Positions 1 through 11,164 of a stretch of DNA of 64,000 nucleotides are shown here, in pieces. Made by a program: the position numbers and the translations under genes. A model generated the notes under the pieces. It ran no database searches. It had not been told where the DNA came from and saw only the letters and a program-made list of their open reading frames with translations. Source of the DNA: Hexactinellida sp. DTS-2022 (taxonomy: Eukaryota > Porifera > Hexactinellida); contig JAPNXP010000002.1 of the NCBI GenBank assembly GCA_028753945.1, positions 8,432,001 through 8,496,000 of the forward strand, in the 5' to 3' direction. Positions within the stretch are counted from its first letter, which is position 1, and each line of letters opens with the position of its first letter.

Positions 1-692
1 TTGAACAAGATGGTATTGATCTCCCGCAAGGGCTTGTGAAAGTAAAGGTATACGGTAGCATGTTCGATGTGAAAATGTCGGGTATCCTTACCGGTGCTGG
101 CGATGCAAATTGCCAATTATGCACAGCCACATTCACAGAGCTACACGACATTGAACTAGTAAGATCTGGATTCCCAATTAATAGAACAATATCAGCTGCA
201 AGAGATATTTTTGCTTCCGTTAACAAGACGAGTATTTATCACTCGCATCTCAAGAACGATTTGGCCTAACTCATGAACCATTATCCGAAATTGAGACAAT
301 ATCTGCTTCTCCTCTCCATCCATACACATGTGCATTTCGATGGTTCATGACACTTGTGTACCATTTACATTCCGGATCTAATAAATGGTCACCAACATCT
401 GCTAAAGTAAAACTCATTGAAATTTGTTCCTGATTTCTTACAAGAGAAAACAAGCCTAAAAATTGACCAACCTTCTAGTGTTGCAGGTACAACATCTACC
501 GGTAACTTAGCTCGTGAATGTTTTAACAATAAACATAACTTCATATATTGGATTACAACCTTAGTCCCAGCAGATTTCCATGATTCTCTCACGAAAATTC
601 TTAACAATCTTTCAGCTATCCAGCGATCTTTCTCTAGTAGTAGGGAGATAATTTCCGATACCCAAGGTCTTCAATGTCGAGAAACATACTAA
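1..692 (+). pseudogene. Decayed transposon-type ORF, superfamily uncertain
   Basis: Two open stretches in different frames (about 1-267 and 417-692) read as parts of one protein. The first contains GAGDANCQLC followed by GFPINRT. The second contains DQPSSVAGTTSTGNLAR and a leucine-rich helix. The DNA between them (268-416) is also coding-like in a third register (SPLHPYTCAFRWFMTLVYHL), so the gene is broken by at least two frameshifts, and its 5' part lies before the window. I recognise these phrases only as typical of uncharacterised, repeat-borne proteins in animal genomes. They do not give a safe family name, and no catalytic triad can be identified here. It is probably a transposase remnant. 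Confidence 0.4.
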
Positions 693-780
693 TTCATCTT
701 AGGAAAATTTCCATGGGTGAATATTACACCATCCCTCCACAAGTTGATAGCTCATAGCACGGAGTTAATAATAGTCGATA

Positions 781-870
781 ACCCATATGCAATTAAGACA
801 TTTTAAATGTATAAGAAACATGCAAACCCCTATTTCCCCTCAGGTGTCAATTTTTCCCCACTGTGTGGTA
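781..870. repeat. Short interspersed repeat, copy 1
   Basis: The stretch with ATGCAAACCCCTATTTCCCC followed by a CAGGTGTC word and CCCCACTGTG recurs in the same orientation at about 62555-62630, with the preceding ACATTTTAAA also shared. No element ends can be drawn. Confidence 0.6.
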
Positions 871-967
871 ATTTTGGCTGGTTATTATCTCAGTATTCCA
901 CAACAACAACCAAATTATAACCAGACATATGTACGGAAATTAGATACTCTTTTTTATGGCATACGAC

Positions 968-1110
968 CAGGGCCGCATTAAGGGGGGTGCAATGGGTGCT
1001 GCAGCACAAGGGCACAGCTCCTGAGGGGCCCCGCGTTGCTGGCCTCTAGAGAGTTCTTCCCTGAAAATTCGCAAATAGAAAAATAATAGGGCCCGGAGGT
1101 TGCACTTTGC
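968..1110. mobile_element. One end of a hAT-like element
   Basis: The sequence CAGGGCCGCATTAAGG has the look of a common animal hAT terminus, and GC-rich sequence follows for about 140 bases. No matching opposite end or duplication was found, so this is an end only. A similar end in the opposite direction (ending GGCCCTGG) lies near 63067. Confidence 0.3.
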
Positions 1111-1639
1111 TAGATACATACTAGATTATACTATACCAGGCTTCCCGACTCCGGGATAATTACCCTCAAATGGGGTAATATGATGAATTTCGAAGGGTAA
1201 ATGGGGGTGATTAAATATATCAAAATATGTCATTATTAGTTCGATGGTCATTTTGAATACTTGTGATTGATTTTGCAGGTTTTTAATGTTTTATAATTAG
1301 CTTAACGCTACCTACGAGTACTATTTTTGCCAATGGTGTGGCTGGCTACAAAATCTCAAAAAAAAATTATTTCGTCTATAGACGCTTGATTAAGCCCCCA
1401 AGGATATGCAAAGGTCAAATGTACAATATCTCGACTAATTTGACCTCTATAAGTCGATATTTGGGGTGCTAAGTGGACTTTTTCAGTGGTTCAGCACTTT
1501 CAGATAGATTGTTTGCTGTAACTGACATGATATTTGGTGATTTTCCTTGAATATACCTGGCCCATTTGATAGTCTGTGCTAAAAACACCAAAATTGATAA
1601 AAAAATCATATAGAAAGAGAAAATTCGCAAAGTTAGGGT

Positions 1640-2110
1640 ACATTATCTATCCTAGGGGTCCTATTTCTAACACCCCCCCTCTGAATACATTTCTCAGACT
1701 CCCGTGCACCTAGAATTAAAATGTACTAGTGAAAAAGCATCGCAATACACGACTTCCTATGCGTCCCTAATACTTTTTGTGACCCTAAGACGCCCCGTTT
1801 TTCAAATGACCATATATGGGCATGGATATGTGCCACATTTTGATGATTCAGCATTTTTGTATCTCATAAACTAGAGAAAGCAGAGCTTAGCTCTAATCGA
1901 TTATTCACATCAATATATCATGCATATATCATTGGAATAACAAATTGGACTATTTTCCAAATAGTTACCATGCTCAAGGAGCCCATGCCCATATATGGAG
2001 GTGTCATGTGACCATCACAAACCATCGATCATGAAAATCAGAGTTGTGCAAGAGCTTAGCTCTAACTTGCTAACACTAACAGTAATCGTTTTCGAGGAAT
2101 ATGAACTGCT
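1640..2110. repeat. Family E fragment
   Basis: This stretch shares its order of words with 61570-61800 inside the full family E element: CCTATGCGTCC-type sequence, TGACCCTAA, ACCATATATGGGCAT and AGAGCTTAGC. It carries a second inverted TCCATATATGG block near 1993. A reverse-oriented copy is at about 49990-50420. The 60-70 residue open frames here are not convincing genes. Confidence 0.55.
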
Positions 2111-2769
2111 TCAATTATCTTCAAACCATTTTCTGTCAGAAGTATTGAAGGTTTGTGCCACTATTGTGTCCTTCTAAACCCTCTTCTCCACATAAATATT
2201 TTCTAATACCGGCTGTGGAAAAAGCTAGAGAACTCCGTGATTATTTATCATATCAACTTGAAATTTCTGGGAGATGTAGTTTATATATATATCTAAATAT
2301 CGTTCAGAGCGTTTCCATACTTTTTTCTATTTTCGCAAAGTTGTATGGCCCCATTTCTCAAAAATAGGGAAATTCCATCCAAAAATAGACCTAAATTTTT
2401 GAATTCCTTATAAATTTATAAATTTCGATAATATTGGTGATTTTCTCGTAAAGGCAATTTGAATACATATTGATTTGGCGAGTAATGAAGTAAAAAAAAA
2501 GTGTTTCAAGTTATCGTGATTTTCTACTAGAAATATCTATGGCTTATATTACATAGCAACGCTATATATGTTTTCATTGAATATAGGCAAGTTTAAGAAT
2601 GAAATCAATGATGATAGTTATTTTTCAAATACTCTATAGTAAGGCAAAGGAACTGATATACTAATTGAATTGACATCGTTAATAGTTTTGATTTTACCCA
2701 TTACATCACAGTCCTGACTAGTCGTAGGTAGCGTTAATGTTATAAAATATATAGATAATTGTATGTAAT

Positions 2770-2900
2770 ATGTTAATAAATGTGTGTATGCGTATATGTG
2801 TTTGTGTTTGTGCGCTCTTCTCTGCTCTCTTCTCTCTCTTCTCCTATGTTTCAATGTCCCCTCTGTATCAATATCCCCTCTGTCTCCCCATCTCTCATCC
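2770..2900. repeat. Alternating GT tract followed by a pyrimidine-rich tract
   Basis: A GTGTGTATGCGTATATGTG-type alternating purine-pyrimidine run is followed by about 60 bases of TCTCT-rich sequence. It is low complexity, and the open frame across it on the minus strand is not credible. The rest of 2111-3022 is AT-rich with nothing I can name. Confidence 0.6.
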
Positions 2901-3030
2901 CCAAGGTGCATCCTATATTATTTGTCTCGAGACCTTATTCCTGATGTAGAAACTTAATCAAGGTAGTCCAGCCTCGTAGCCCATCGTCAGCCCAATACAC
3001 TGGCCCATCTTTCCACTCCATTCTGCTGCC

Positions 3031-3655
3031 CAGGCCCACTGAGAGGGGGGGGGAGACGGGACAAACTCCCGGGGCCCCTTCCAGGTGCATAAAATAGGCC
3101 GATTGGAACCTGTATAATTCTTACATATTATGGAGTACTAATGCAACCTTTCTCAGCTAAATAAGCAATAATTAAACACAATTGACACAGGAATTATTGC
3201 CGAAATTTATTTTAAAAAACATCCATTAATTCATAGTCCTGATAATTTGAAATTCCACTAATTTGACAGAGTGATGTAATCACTCGATGGTGGAATTAAT
3301 GGATTTTGACTATACAGTGGATACCGGATATAAGCACATCGTCGGGAGCTGCACTTAATTAAGGTGCTTATAACCGGCATGTTCTTATAACCGACATAAA
3401 TTATACTGGGTATATGGCAACCGTTTTCCAACATAGTGTGCTTAAATCCGATTTGTTCTTATTACCGGTGTGCTTATATCCGACATCTACTGTATTTCCA
3501 AAAGTTATGTACGTAGATATTGCATTATATTTCTCCTATTCAATATACTTTTTACTACGAAATTGAAATTTATGTTAGCATTGAAATACAAGTGAAAATA
3601 CAGGAGGCCCATATTAGGTCTTCCCCGGGCCCCATAATTTGTCTCAGCGGGCCTG
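3031..3655. mobile_element. hAT-type non-autonomous element with 8-bp TSD
   Basis: It begins CAGGCCCACTGAGA and ends with the near-perfect inverse TCTCAGCGGGCCTG. Both sides carry the identical duplication CTGCTGCC (3023-3030 and 3656-3663). No transposase is encoded. A separate pogo-like element sits inside it, so this element is the older of the two. Confidence 0.85.
3313..3494. mobile_element. pogo/mariner-like MITE (TACAGTGG...CTACTGTA)
   Basis: A 182-base element opens with TACAGTGGATACCGGATATA and closes with the inverse of the same motif, ending CTACTGTA. The outer TA is the presumed target duplication. Internal GTGCTTATA-type repeats add further symmetry. It lies inside the hAT element at 3031-3655. 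Confidence 0.75.
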
Positions 3656-3870
3656 CTGCTGCCTGAGTATAAGTATACACATACTGATCCTCTAAAACGT
3701 GATTTGATATAATTATTCGAGATTTACCGTGACCATAAATATCAAATAATTATATCAATTCACGTTTACAATTTACTAGAACTTGATCTATTCCTTTCGA
3801 AATAGTAACCTCATTTATTTAGCTTGATCGCGTTAGTAATTTATCCCTTCACAAACACTAATTAGAAAGA

Positions 3871-4598
3871 TTAAGGTAAAATTACGGCAGATTCATGCAA
3901 AAAAACACATAGATTTCGTTTTGAAGTTAGGTGTTTGATTCTCACATATATGATAGAAGACACTATAGCTATATCGAAACTGAAAACGAAATCTGATTAT
4001 ATTTTATAAATTTTAATTTATGGGGAATGCAGTTTTATTGTAATACAAAAGTCCCATAGGGGGATTTGTTCAGACTCAACCGGATAACTGTGGGGATTGC
4101 AAGATCAATATTACCTAAAGACATATTTTGTGTGATCTAACATAGAGATCATCGTTATGGGCGGTTGGTGAGTGGTTTAGAATTTTGATAAAATGTATAT
4201 AAAAAATATTGCGACCTTTTGAAACAAAAAAATGGATAAAAAGGTCATCATTTTATGAGAAATTTGAGAAAATGTTTGAAAAAAATAATTCCAAGTCATA
4301 ATTCAAAAATGTAAACCGTCTACCAACTCCGCACGCTTATAATCTTTAAATATTGATTCTAATAACAAACATTGATGGCCGCATTGCCAAATTACCCCAT
4401 AATATCGACCAACACTTTTGGAATTCGCCCTATGGGAGATTTGTATTAGCCAAATTTTGAAACTGACAAAAAATAAAAAGTATAATAGATAGGGACATTT
4501 TCTTTTTGTTTTATTGCTTTGTATCGTATAGGTATCTATTTCTCTCAATTACAGATTAATACAAGAACTTTCATTAGCGTGGGGTAATTTAACCTTAA
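3871..4598. mobile_element. Family A TTAA element, copy 1
   Basis: The element runs from TTAAGGTAAAATTAC to GTAATTTAACCTTAA, with TTAA at both ends. Other copies begin at 15646, 52570, about 58812 and 60093 (inverted). An 81-codon open frame on the minus strand (4303-4548) recurs in two other copies with many replacements. I treat it as repeat sequence and not as a confirmed gene. Confidence 0.8.
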
Positions 4599-4630
4599 CT
4601 GCAGAGCCCTAATCTAATTCGCTAATCGAG

Positions 4631-4860
4631 TTATTGAGTATCGTATGTGTCCCTACTTGTGTTAGAGAGGCACTTCGCTTCATTCCAGCTTTCAATTTGG
4701 AACAGTGAAAGCATCTGAGTTTGCTTCATGAGTATGCTCATTCTACCGAGCAACAATTTCAATAACACAGGTATGAATTTTTGCCTTAAATAACCCTCTG
4801 TATGCACTTCCAGTGTTCCAATGTACTCTATCATGTATCGTACGATGTCTAGTAAAAACA
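4631..4860 (-). CDS. Possible host exon with weak RhoGAP-like start
   Basis: On the minus strand an open frame reads IVRYMIEYIGTLEVHTEGYL. It is preceded by a good acceptor: a T-rich run ending CTAG at about 4853. The spacing of the hydrophobics, the TEG and a following arginine resembles the first helix of RhoGAP domains, where the catalytic arginine follows an EG-hydrophobic-hydrophobic-R motif. After that arginine the frame continues without the usual RhoGAP residues, and no clear donor follows. The evidence is suggestive only; chance or an old pseudogene is possible. Confidence 0.25.
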
Positions 4861-4984
4861 AAATTGCCTTCATTTAGACATACTCCTCCTCTCTGTGTGG
4901 TTGTCACCTAAAATCAGGAAGTGTCTGCTGGTGAATAATCAATGGCCTCTGATATTGGAGTATATTTTACATTAAATATAGGCA

Positions 4985-5221
4985 TTTGTGGTTCTTCGAT
5001 GATGTCGTCGGCATCTGATGTCGATCAATCCGTGCACGAAGAATCAAGTGAATAAAATATATCCGCTGATACTTGATCAGGAACATTATCATTGGTCATG
5101 TCGTGTGTGTAAACCTACTCGTGTGTGTATGCTTACTCAAAATGATCAGAGGAATGAGTTGAAGCGCGTAACAAGATATTGCGAAGATTTAGAGAACGTC
5201 TCTAGAAGATGCAGTTTTTAA
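4985..5221 (+). other. Coding-like plus-strand fragments, unassigned
   Basis: Two short open stretches stand out from the AT-rich background. One (about 4985-5055) ends in an acidic, serine-rich tail, VHEESSE and stop. The other (about 5084-5221) has HWSCRVCK and a later RYCEDLENV before a stop. The cysteine spacing faintly resembles the C-terminal cysteine-rich domain of piggyBac transposases, but too little is present to claim it. They are reported so that the region is not treated as empty. Confidence 0.2.
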
Positions 5222-5253
5222 GTAGAGTTGTGGGATATTTTACGCGATTACTT

Positions 5254-5464
5254 ACCCATTGTAATCTTGTTCTAGTTGGATTTCGTAAACAGCAAAGCGA
5301 GACGTATTAAATGATAAATATCCCCCATGCTTCCGATAACAAATAATTAACTTATTCAATGATCCCACCTCTTTCCCTCCCCCATTCCCCTCTACAATCT
5401 CGCCTCTATTAATCTTCTCCATATACTTAGCAACGCTTCTATTGTAACTACTAGAGGTTACCAT
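5254..5464 (-). CDS. Candidate host exon ending at a consensus splice donor
   Basis: The minus-strand frame from the ATG at 5464 reads through MVTSSSYNRSVAKYMEKINR and a glycine-rich GNGGGKE stretch to LEQDYNG. It then meets GGGTAAGTAA, a strong 5' splice site at about 5253, after two bases of a codon. The frame is open further upstream (to about 5520), so the true exon could begin before this ATG. I do not recognise the protein. The NRF1-type motif lies about 180 bases upstream in the gene's orientation, which would suit a first coding exon. Confidence 0.35.
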
Positions 5465-5645
5465 TTGTATAGGATTGGTATTGGAGTGCGGCTCTGCTGT
5501 AACCTTCCATAATTTCCAAAGTGTGAAGTATGTGTTACAAAGAAAAATTGAAGTGAAGGCGGAGTTCGTTTAACTCCTCCCTCTTTGGAGCATAATTTTT
5601 GCGAAGAAGAGGCAGGCATCCATAGCCGCCCACCCCTTCACAAGG

Positions 5646-5655
5646 GCGCATGCGC
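5646..5655. promoter_or_regulatory. NRF1-type palindrome GCGCATGCGC
   Basis: A perfect GCGCATGCGC sits in a locally GC-rich patch (about 5620-5660) inside otherwise AT-rich DNA. In animals this palindrome is the core binding motif of NRF1/EWG-type factors and is common in promoters of housekeeping genes. It lies between two candidate minus-strand exons, so it could mark a promoter driving leftward transcription. A chance occurrence cannot be excluded. Confidence 0.4.
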
Positions 5656-5737
5656 ACCAATTCTCAGCTAAGGTTTTTCAAATCTACAGCGTAACTTTCA
5701 AATAAAACCAATGTTTAAGTATCTACAACTCTCTTAC

Positions 5738-5919
5738 CTTCCAATTCTCGACACCTCGCTTTTTTGGGCACTGTTCTTCTTTTCAAGTAGAACACTGATG
5801 AGACATCCCCTGTTTTCCTCCGAAAACATATTAAACTTCCAAAGTTCAACAGCATTATCAAAACAAAACCTGTTGAGCGCGCAAACGAGCGGCTTATGTT
5901 CCTTCAGAGCCAAATTCAC
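5738..5919 (-). CDS. Candidate host exon with strong splice donor
   Basis: The minus-strand open frame from an ATG at 5919 reads MNLALKEHKPLVCALNRF and continues about 60 codons to SEVSRIG. It then meets AAGGTAAGAG at 5740-5731, a near-perfect animal 5' splice site. The donor falls after two bases of a codon. That phase does not simply join the next leftward candidate exon (5464-5254), so the two may belong to different transcripts or use an acceptor I have not found. No family is recognised. Confidence 0.35.
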
Positions 5920-6078
5920 TTAATTTCTCAAGTTACCACCTAATTATTGTAAAACAGATAAAGGGCAACGCTTCCTTCTCTACGATTCAGAAGTAGATAC
6001 AGGGAACCAAAGAATTATGATTTTTGCACTAAATCATAGTTAGAAATACTTAATTAATTCACAATTGTTTATTTTTAG

Positions 6079-6477
6079 CAAGGTTGCAACCGAATAGTTG
6101 ACCGAATAGTTGCTTGCCGGTTAGCTAAGAATCGGTCGCTGACCCAAATTCAGGTTTATTTGTTTTTGATGCACCCTGATGTATTTAGCTCATCAAATAA
6201 AAGCATTTGGCTTACCTGATAATAATATTTTGCTGATCTGATATTAGTATTCGGTTGACAAATTGTACTATTCGGTCAACCGAATAGTACAATTTGTCAA
6301 CCGAATACTAAAATATATTCAACAAAAATATCAATATCAGGTCAAACAAATACTTGTTTTTGTAGACATGGAAATATATGCGGTCTAAAATAAGAAATTA
6401 TACTGGGATTCGGTAGGCGATAGATTCTTAGCTAATCGGCAAGCAACTATTCGGTCAACTATTCGGTTGCAACCTTG
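6079..6477. mobile_element. hAT-type MITE with long TIR and perfect 8-bp TSD
   Basis: The 399-base element starts CAAGGTTGCAACCGAATAGT and ends with its inverse. Identical ATTTTTAG duplications flank it (6071-6078 and 6478-6485). The ends are built from repeated CCGAATAG-type blocks, and a central palindrome about TATTCGGTCAACCGAATA lets the whole element fold into one hairpin. Confidence 0.9.
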
Positions 6478-6654
6478 ATTTTTAGTTATATTTATATTAG
6501 AATCAACGGCTCAATCAAAAAATTTAAGGTAAAGGATGCTAATATACACATATATATATACCTGTATACATGAGTTGAGTCTCTAATTCTTTAAATTGAT
6601 TCAATAATAGAAACTTCATTTCCTGGAGGCGGGAGAGCGTCTCCTCTACTCTCA

Positions 6655-6785
6655 AAGCCTTTCCAAAGAACCGTACATTCAGTACCGATTCCAAAGTACC
6701 GTTGCATTCAGTGCCGATCTAAACAGCCATACATTCAGTGCTTTTCCAAAGAACCGTACATTCAGTGCCGATCCGGCACAGTGGC
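6655..6785. repeat. Degenerate tandem repeat of a CATTCAGTGCCGAT unit
   Basis: Four or so imperfect copies of a unit of about 30-37 bases contain CCGTACATTCAGTGCCGATC. A single further copy lies at about 8248-8275 inside another element, so the unit is dispersed as well as tandem. From 6790 to 7589 the DNA is AT-rich and I see nothing supportable. Confidence 0.6.
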
Positions 6786-8431
6786 ACGGTACCTGGAAGT
6801 AGGCCAATATTTTTATATCATATATCGTAACAGTTTAATGCTAAACTGAAAGCTGAATATCATATTACTTCAAAAATATAAAAATAGCTCTAATACCTCA
6901 CGTTGTATAGCTACATTTGGAATTTGACTAGTGTGACTATTCTAATTGTTCAGAAAGAATTATTCAAAACCACAAATGAACAGTGTGTATTATCACACTC
7001 AATTCTTAAAATAAATACAACTTGTGCATTCTAACGACTTCTTTTGGTTGCTAGTATAGATGAGTTTCATAATCACGGTGAGTAATTAATCCTAGTTCTA
7101 ATAACACATAAAATAATCACGTTCAATAAATTTTTAAATTCAATATTAGATATTTCAACCGTTAGTTGACTACAAAGTTTAAAAACTTTATCTGTCTCGT
7201 TCTGTAAAGTTTTCTCGTAAGTTTTATATGATAGCATTTTAAATTCTCTATTTAATAAAGCCAATTCTAAATTCCCGTAAGTTCCCGATAATTTAGTTTA
7301 GTTACCTCGAACTTACTGGGTCACTTGAAATTTACCATAAATTCCAATTTTGATGTTGTATGTAAACATTGTGGTTGCTTAGCTGGTTGGTTAGCTGAAT
7401 TTTGAAAAGGCTGCTTTCGTGTTTTAATTATTAGTTTACGATATTTTCTATTGGAATAACCTTGAGTAATTGATTTTAAATATATCTAAGCAAGCTATTA
7501 GGTGTGCAGACCAACTTTTGTCCTGAATATAGACCAAATGATTGCCGGTATACCTAAAAATCATATAATATATTCAAAATTTAGTAAGTAACTAGCGAGC
7601 TTCGCTTTCGAAGTCGATTTGAAGCATAACACAACCACACACCAGCCGCTTTCTTGGGAGGTGTGTGGTTTCTATACTTCTAACATTGATTATATAGCGT
7701 AAATAGGCCCTAAATAGTCAAAATTACAATGCGAAATTTTGTGATTATTTCATAATGCGATAAGGAGCAAGCATAATGTGCAAGCATAATGGAAATCTGG
7801 TGTGACCAGTGTCATCATCATTAATGTTATGTTCTATTAATTTTCACAGTTTATCTCGTCGACGGTGCGAATTATGTGCGATTAAGTGAATTTCCAAAAT
7901 TTTTGTATTGTCATGATGACATAGTAATTTGATAATGAAATTGTATATTCGAGATTTTGGGTGAGGAATATGTAGGCACTATTAGTATACATAATGTCTA
8001 TTAATTTTCACGTTTCTAACTGATATGAAATGTGAGTTTTGAGCAATTAGGTGTATTTTAACACTTTCAAAAATGTGACAATGACGTCATAGCTTTCACA
8101 TCTGAAGCCAAAAAATTAATCTAATTTCACCAATGGATTCTATGAATGCGATTTCCCATAGGTAAATAATATAGTTTAATGCGCTATCTTACACCTAAAT
8201 AGCTACTTCCAGGATTTGACCATTTCGTGCCACTGTGGATCCAAATGCCCCTACATTCAGTGCCGATCTAAACAGCCCTAAATTCTCTACATTATGGGAT
8301 AATATTTTCTAAAAGAAAAATTCAAACAACCATAACTATAAAAAAACCTAACAAACTAACAAAGAGGCAATACTGGCAAACAAACACGCAAAAGCTGACA
8401 AACAAATATGTCTATACATTTATTGATAAAC

Positions 8432-8474
8432 AGATCAAACAAACAAACAAACAAACAAACAAACAAACAAACAA
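8432..8474. repeat. (CAAA)n microsatellite
   Basis: About ten consecutive AAAC units occur here. Confidence 0.9.
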
Positions 8475-8726
8475 TTTAAAAGCATTAGAATATGTACCAC
8501 GACCGAGCACCTAATGTTTTTGAACCAAAATGCCAAATAATTTCGTCCGAAATCCATAAATCCTTCCATAAGATATTGTAAATTTAGCTTCAATTCCACA
8601 ATGAAATTCTATTTATAACAATGACATCAAGAAGTTACAGTCTTGAGTCTTGATATAAATTACATATTGATGGTAAGAAACATCATATGGGTAGAAATCG
8701 TACAAGTTTGATTACGTTCTTAAATT
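8474..8726. repeat. Interspersed repeat, paired with 48464-48722
   Basis: AAAAGCATTAGAATATGT, the block ACGACCGAGCACCTAATG and the following 200 bases recur in the same orientation at 48464-48722 with scattered differences. This copy lies inside the ACTAGCG element, while the second copy does not show those ends, so the repeat is an independent insertion or a separate family. Confidence 0.75.
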
Positions 8727-9091
8727 TGACTATTTAGGCCTATTACGATTTATAATCAATATTCGGAATATATAAACCACACACCAACCGCGAAGCGGTT
8801 GGTATGTAGTTGTGTTCTGCCGCGAATCGAACTAGCAAGCGAAGCGCGCTAGTATTATTAATCTTATAATTATCTAAATGGTAATTATTATTATTTACAC
8901 TAGTTATACTCTTCTATTCTTCTTCTTCTTCTTAAACTGTTTTGGCTGAAAATATGGGAAAAAGAAATATATGAAGTACCATAATAGTTATAATGACAGT
9001 TGAAAATTACCTTGATCACCTTGTCCAAGACGTCCATCATCCTAAACACTAACTGCTGGTTAACTTTTTTTAGAGTTTGAGCTGTGTGTAG

Positions 9092-9303
9092 GGTTATAGC
9101 CTGTATCGGTTCCAGGCAGTGGCGTAGCCAGGGTAGTGTGCTGTATCGGTTCCAGGCAGTGGCGTAGCCAGGGTAGTGTGCCAAGTCATCACTTGTAATG
9201 ATTGAAATTGCCACTTTAAAAAAACCTTGATTGAAATGAACACTTAAAAAAAACCTTGATTGAAATGAACACTTAAAAATAACCTTGATTGAAATGAACA
9301 CAT
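9092..9303. repeat. Two local tandem duplications
   Basis: A block of about 50 bases containing GGTTCCAGGCAGTGGCGTAG is present twice in a row (about 9092-9180). It carries the CAGTGGCGTAGCCAGG word typical of a hAT terminus. Then ACCTTGATTGAAATGAACAC repeats about three times (9214-9303). The 133-codon minus-strand frame over both is an effect of the repeats. Confidence 0.75.
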
Positions 9304-10114
9304 AAGGGCAAGCGCTAGTGAATTTTCAAACATTGAATTTGAAAAATTTGAAATAGCCATTAATTTGCTCTAAAACTAACTAGTAAATATCCATAATATT
9401 AGAAGTTGCGAATTTATATATCTTCGGTTATAGCTTATTCAAATTTCTACACTATACTGATCCATACTGATCCATACTAGTCAATTATCGACAATTCACT
9501 ATCTAGAATTATGATTTTGAATAGTAACCTCAATTATGAAATGTTCCTTACTCTATTTAGCGATGTCTGTCCCGTTTAGAATTTTTGTTTTAGAATTAAA
9601 ATTAAAAAAATTATATTTTAGTAATTTAGAAGAAAATATATATTTGTACTAAAAAATTATTGCACAATAAAACTTAATAAAATTTGAAATTCTATTCCGG
9701 ACAGACGTCAGTTTTGGTACATAAACGCCTTTTTACAATGTATATCCTTTTCAAAAAATTTTAGTTTTCTTGCACCGTTTTTAATGAAAAAGTGTCTTTT
9801 ATAAATATCAAAAAAAATTATTTGTTTTCTTAAAAATTCAGAATGATCAAAAACAACAACAATTGAGAAGAATATTTGTTATTATAATTTTATATTTTCA
9901 AATTCATTTAATAATTTTTCCAAAAAGTGATCTCAAAGGTGAAATCTTTTGAATTTTTTATCGGAATTCTTTTTCTTGACATATTTTGGACTTTAGCTAT
10001 TATATATTGGCTATTAAAATATTTCTTCCTTTTGCAATAAGAATTCACTAGCGCTTTTCCTTAAGGTGATAGCCCCTTCGATCGAACCAGAGATTCGAAA
10101 ATTTTCAAAGGAGA
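9304..10114. other. AT-rich intergenic DNA, nothing recognised
   Basis: Homopolymer-rich, high-AT sequence with no open frame, symmetry or known end that I can support. Confidence 0.6.
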
Positions 10115-10663
10115 TACAGTCTACTCCGCTTAATTGGGACACGTTTGTTCCAGGCCTCTTGTCCCAATTAAGCGGAGATTCCAATTAACCGAAAATAATC
10201 TGTACAGTAGTGATCTACCTACGATTAGCAACAATTTTTGTTTTAAACATGTTACAACGATTCCTCCAAAGCCTGCGGACATTTGATTCTACACAAACCC
10301 ATAGTATGAACCTTCATATTCTGTGGACCGTTTTAAACTATGCCTGAACCAAAGTTCATAATCCCTGGTGAATTTCGAATTTACGGAATTCAAAATTAAA
10401 TTGGCCCTTTTTAGATATTTTGTCATGCCTTGACCAGAATTGACCAAGATTATTACAATTTTTTGATCAATATTAATTTTCTTTTATATGCGAGCACAAT
10501 TTTGTACCCAATTTGTTGAGTTTGTCCCTACTAAGCGGAGTTTGTCCCGATTAACCGAAATTTTTAGTATTAGCTTCTATGGAAACGATTCGGTTCTTGG
10601 GGAGTTGTCCCAATTAAGCGGCTGCCCCGATTAACCAGTGTCCCAATTAAGCGGAGTACACTG
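10115..10663. mobile_element. pogo/mariner-like MITE (TACAGTCTACTCCGCTTAAT)
   Basis: The ends are inverse: TACAGTCTACTCCGCTTAAT at the left and ATTAAGCGGAGTACACTG at the right. GTCCCAATTAAGCGG or GTCCCGATTAACCG recurs five or more times inside in both orientations. The layout of TA-flanked ends plus subterminal repeats is that of Tigger/pogo derivatives. No transposase is encoded. Confidence 0.75.
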
Positions 10664-10770
10664 AACTTCAATTTCTAAGAACTACGCAAAGGCATTCCCA
10701 ATCATCTCCGATACCTGTATACGCTATGTTTGAAATGGAATACATCTCGGATATAGTTTTTTGTGGACAG

Positions 10771-10932
10771 CAGGGTTTTTTCTAGGGGCGGGGGGGGCAA
10801 TTGCCCCCCTTCCATGTTCTTTTGCTCCCCCTCCCGGTTTTCTGCACCTGTAGGATATTTCAGCATGCCCCCCCTTATACTCATAATCTTTCAAATTGAC
10901 CCCCCTTTGAAACAATCCTAGAAAAATCACTG
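10771..10932. mobile_element. Short G/C-tract MITE (CAGGGTTTTTTCTAGG)
   Basis: It begins CAGGGTTTTTTCTAGG and ends CCTAGAAAAATCACTG, an imperfect inverse pair enclosing long C or G runs. The flanks do not show a convincing 8-base duplication, so the limits are approximate. Confidence 0.55.
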
Positions 10933-11164
10933 GGACTGTGCATGAACTTTTGCAAAATCCCCTCGACGTTTCTGCAGTAGTTAATTCGCCTATCACCGGT
11001 CTGATTACACTTCGTTCTCAAATTGATTTGCACTTTGTGAATTGCCAAGGATTGTTTGGGATATAGGGGGAAGGGAGGGCAGAAAAGACAACTCCGCGCA
11101 TCACCGAGATGAGCCCATCACCACCGACGCACCACCGCGAGGATCCCATGCACCACCGGCGCAC

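Larger units (their letters stand above)
7590..8854. mobile_element. Element with ~125-base TIRs ending ACTAGCG...CGCTAGT
   Basis: The left end ACTAGCGAGCTTCGCTTTCG and the right end AAGCGAAGCGCGCTAGT are inverse. Inversion extends about 125 bases inward through the CACAACCACACACCA-type block and the GATTATA-AGCGTAAATAGGCC-type block. Two related copies are arranged head to head around 57850-58375. No transposase frame is present. The interior holds other repeats (8432-8474 and 8474-8726). Confidence 0.7.

Noticed and set aside
8900-9301. 133-codon minus-strand frame
   Set aside because: It covers two local tandem duplications; the repeated FNQGFFK-type text follows the DNA repeat.
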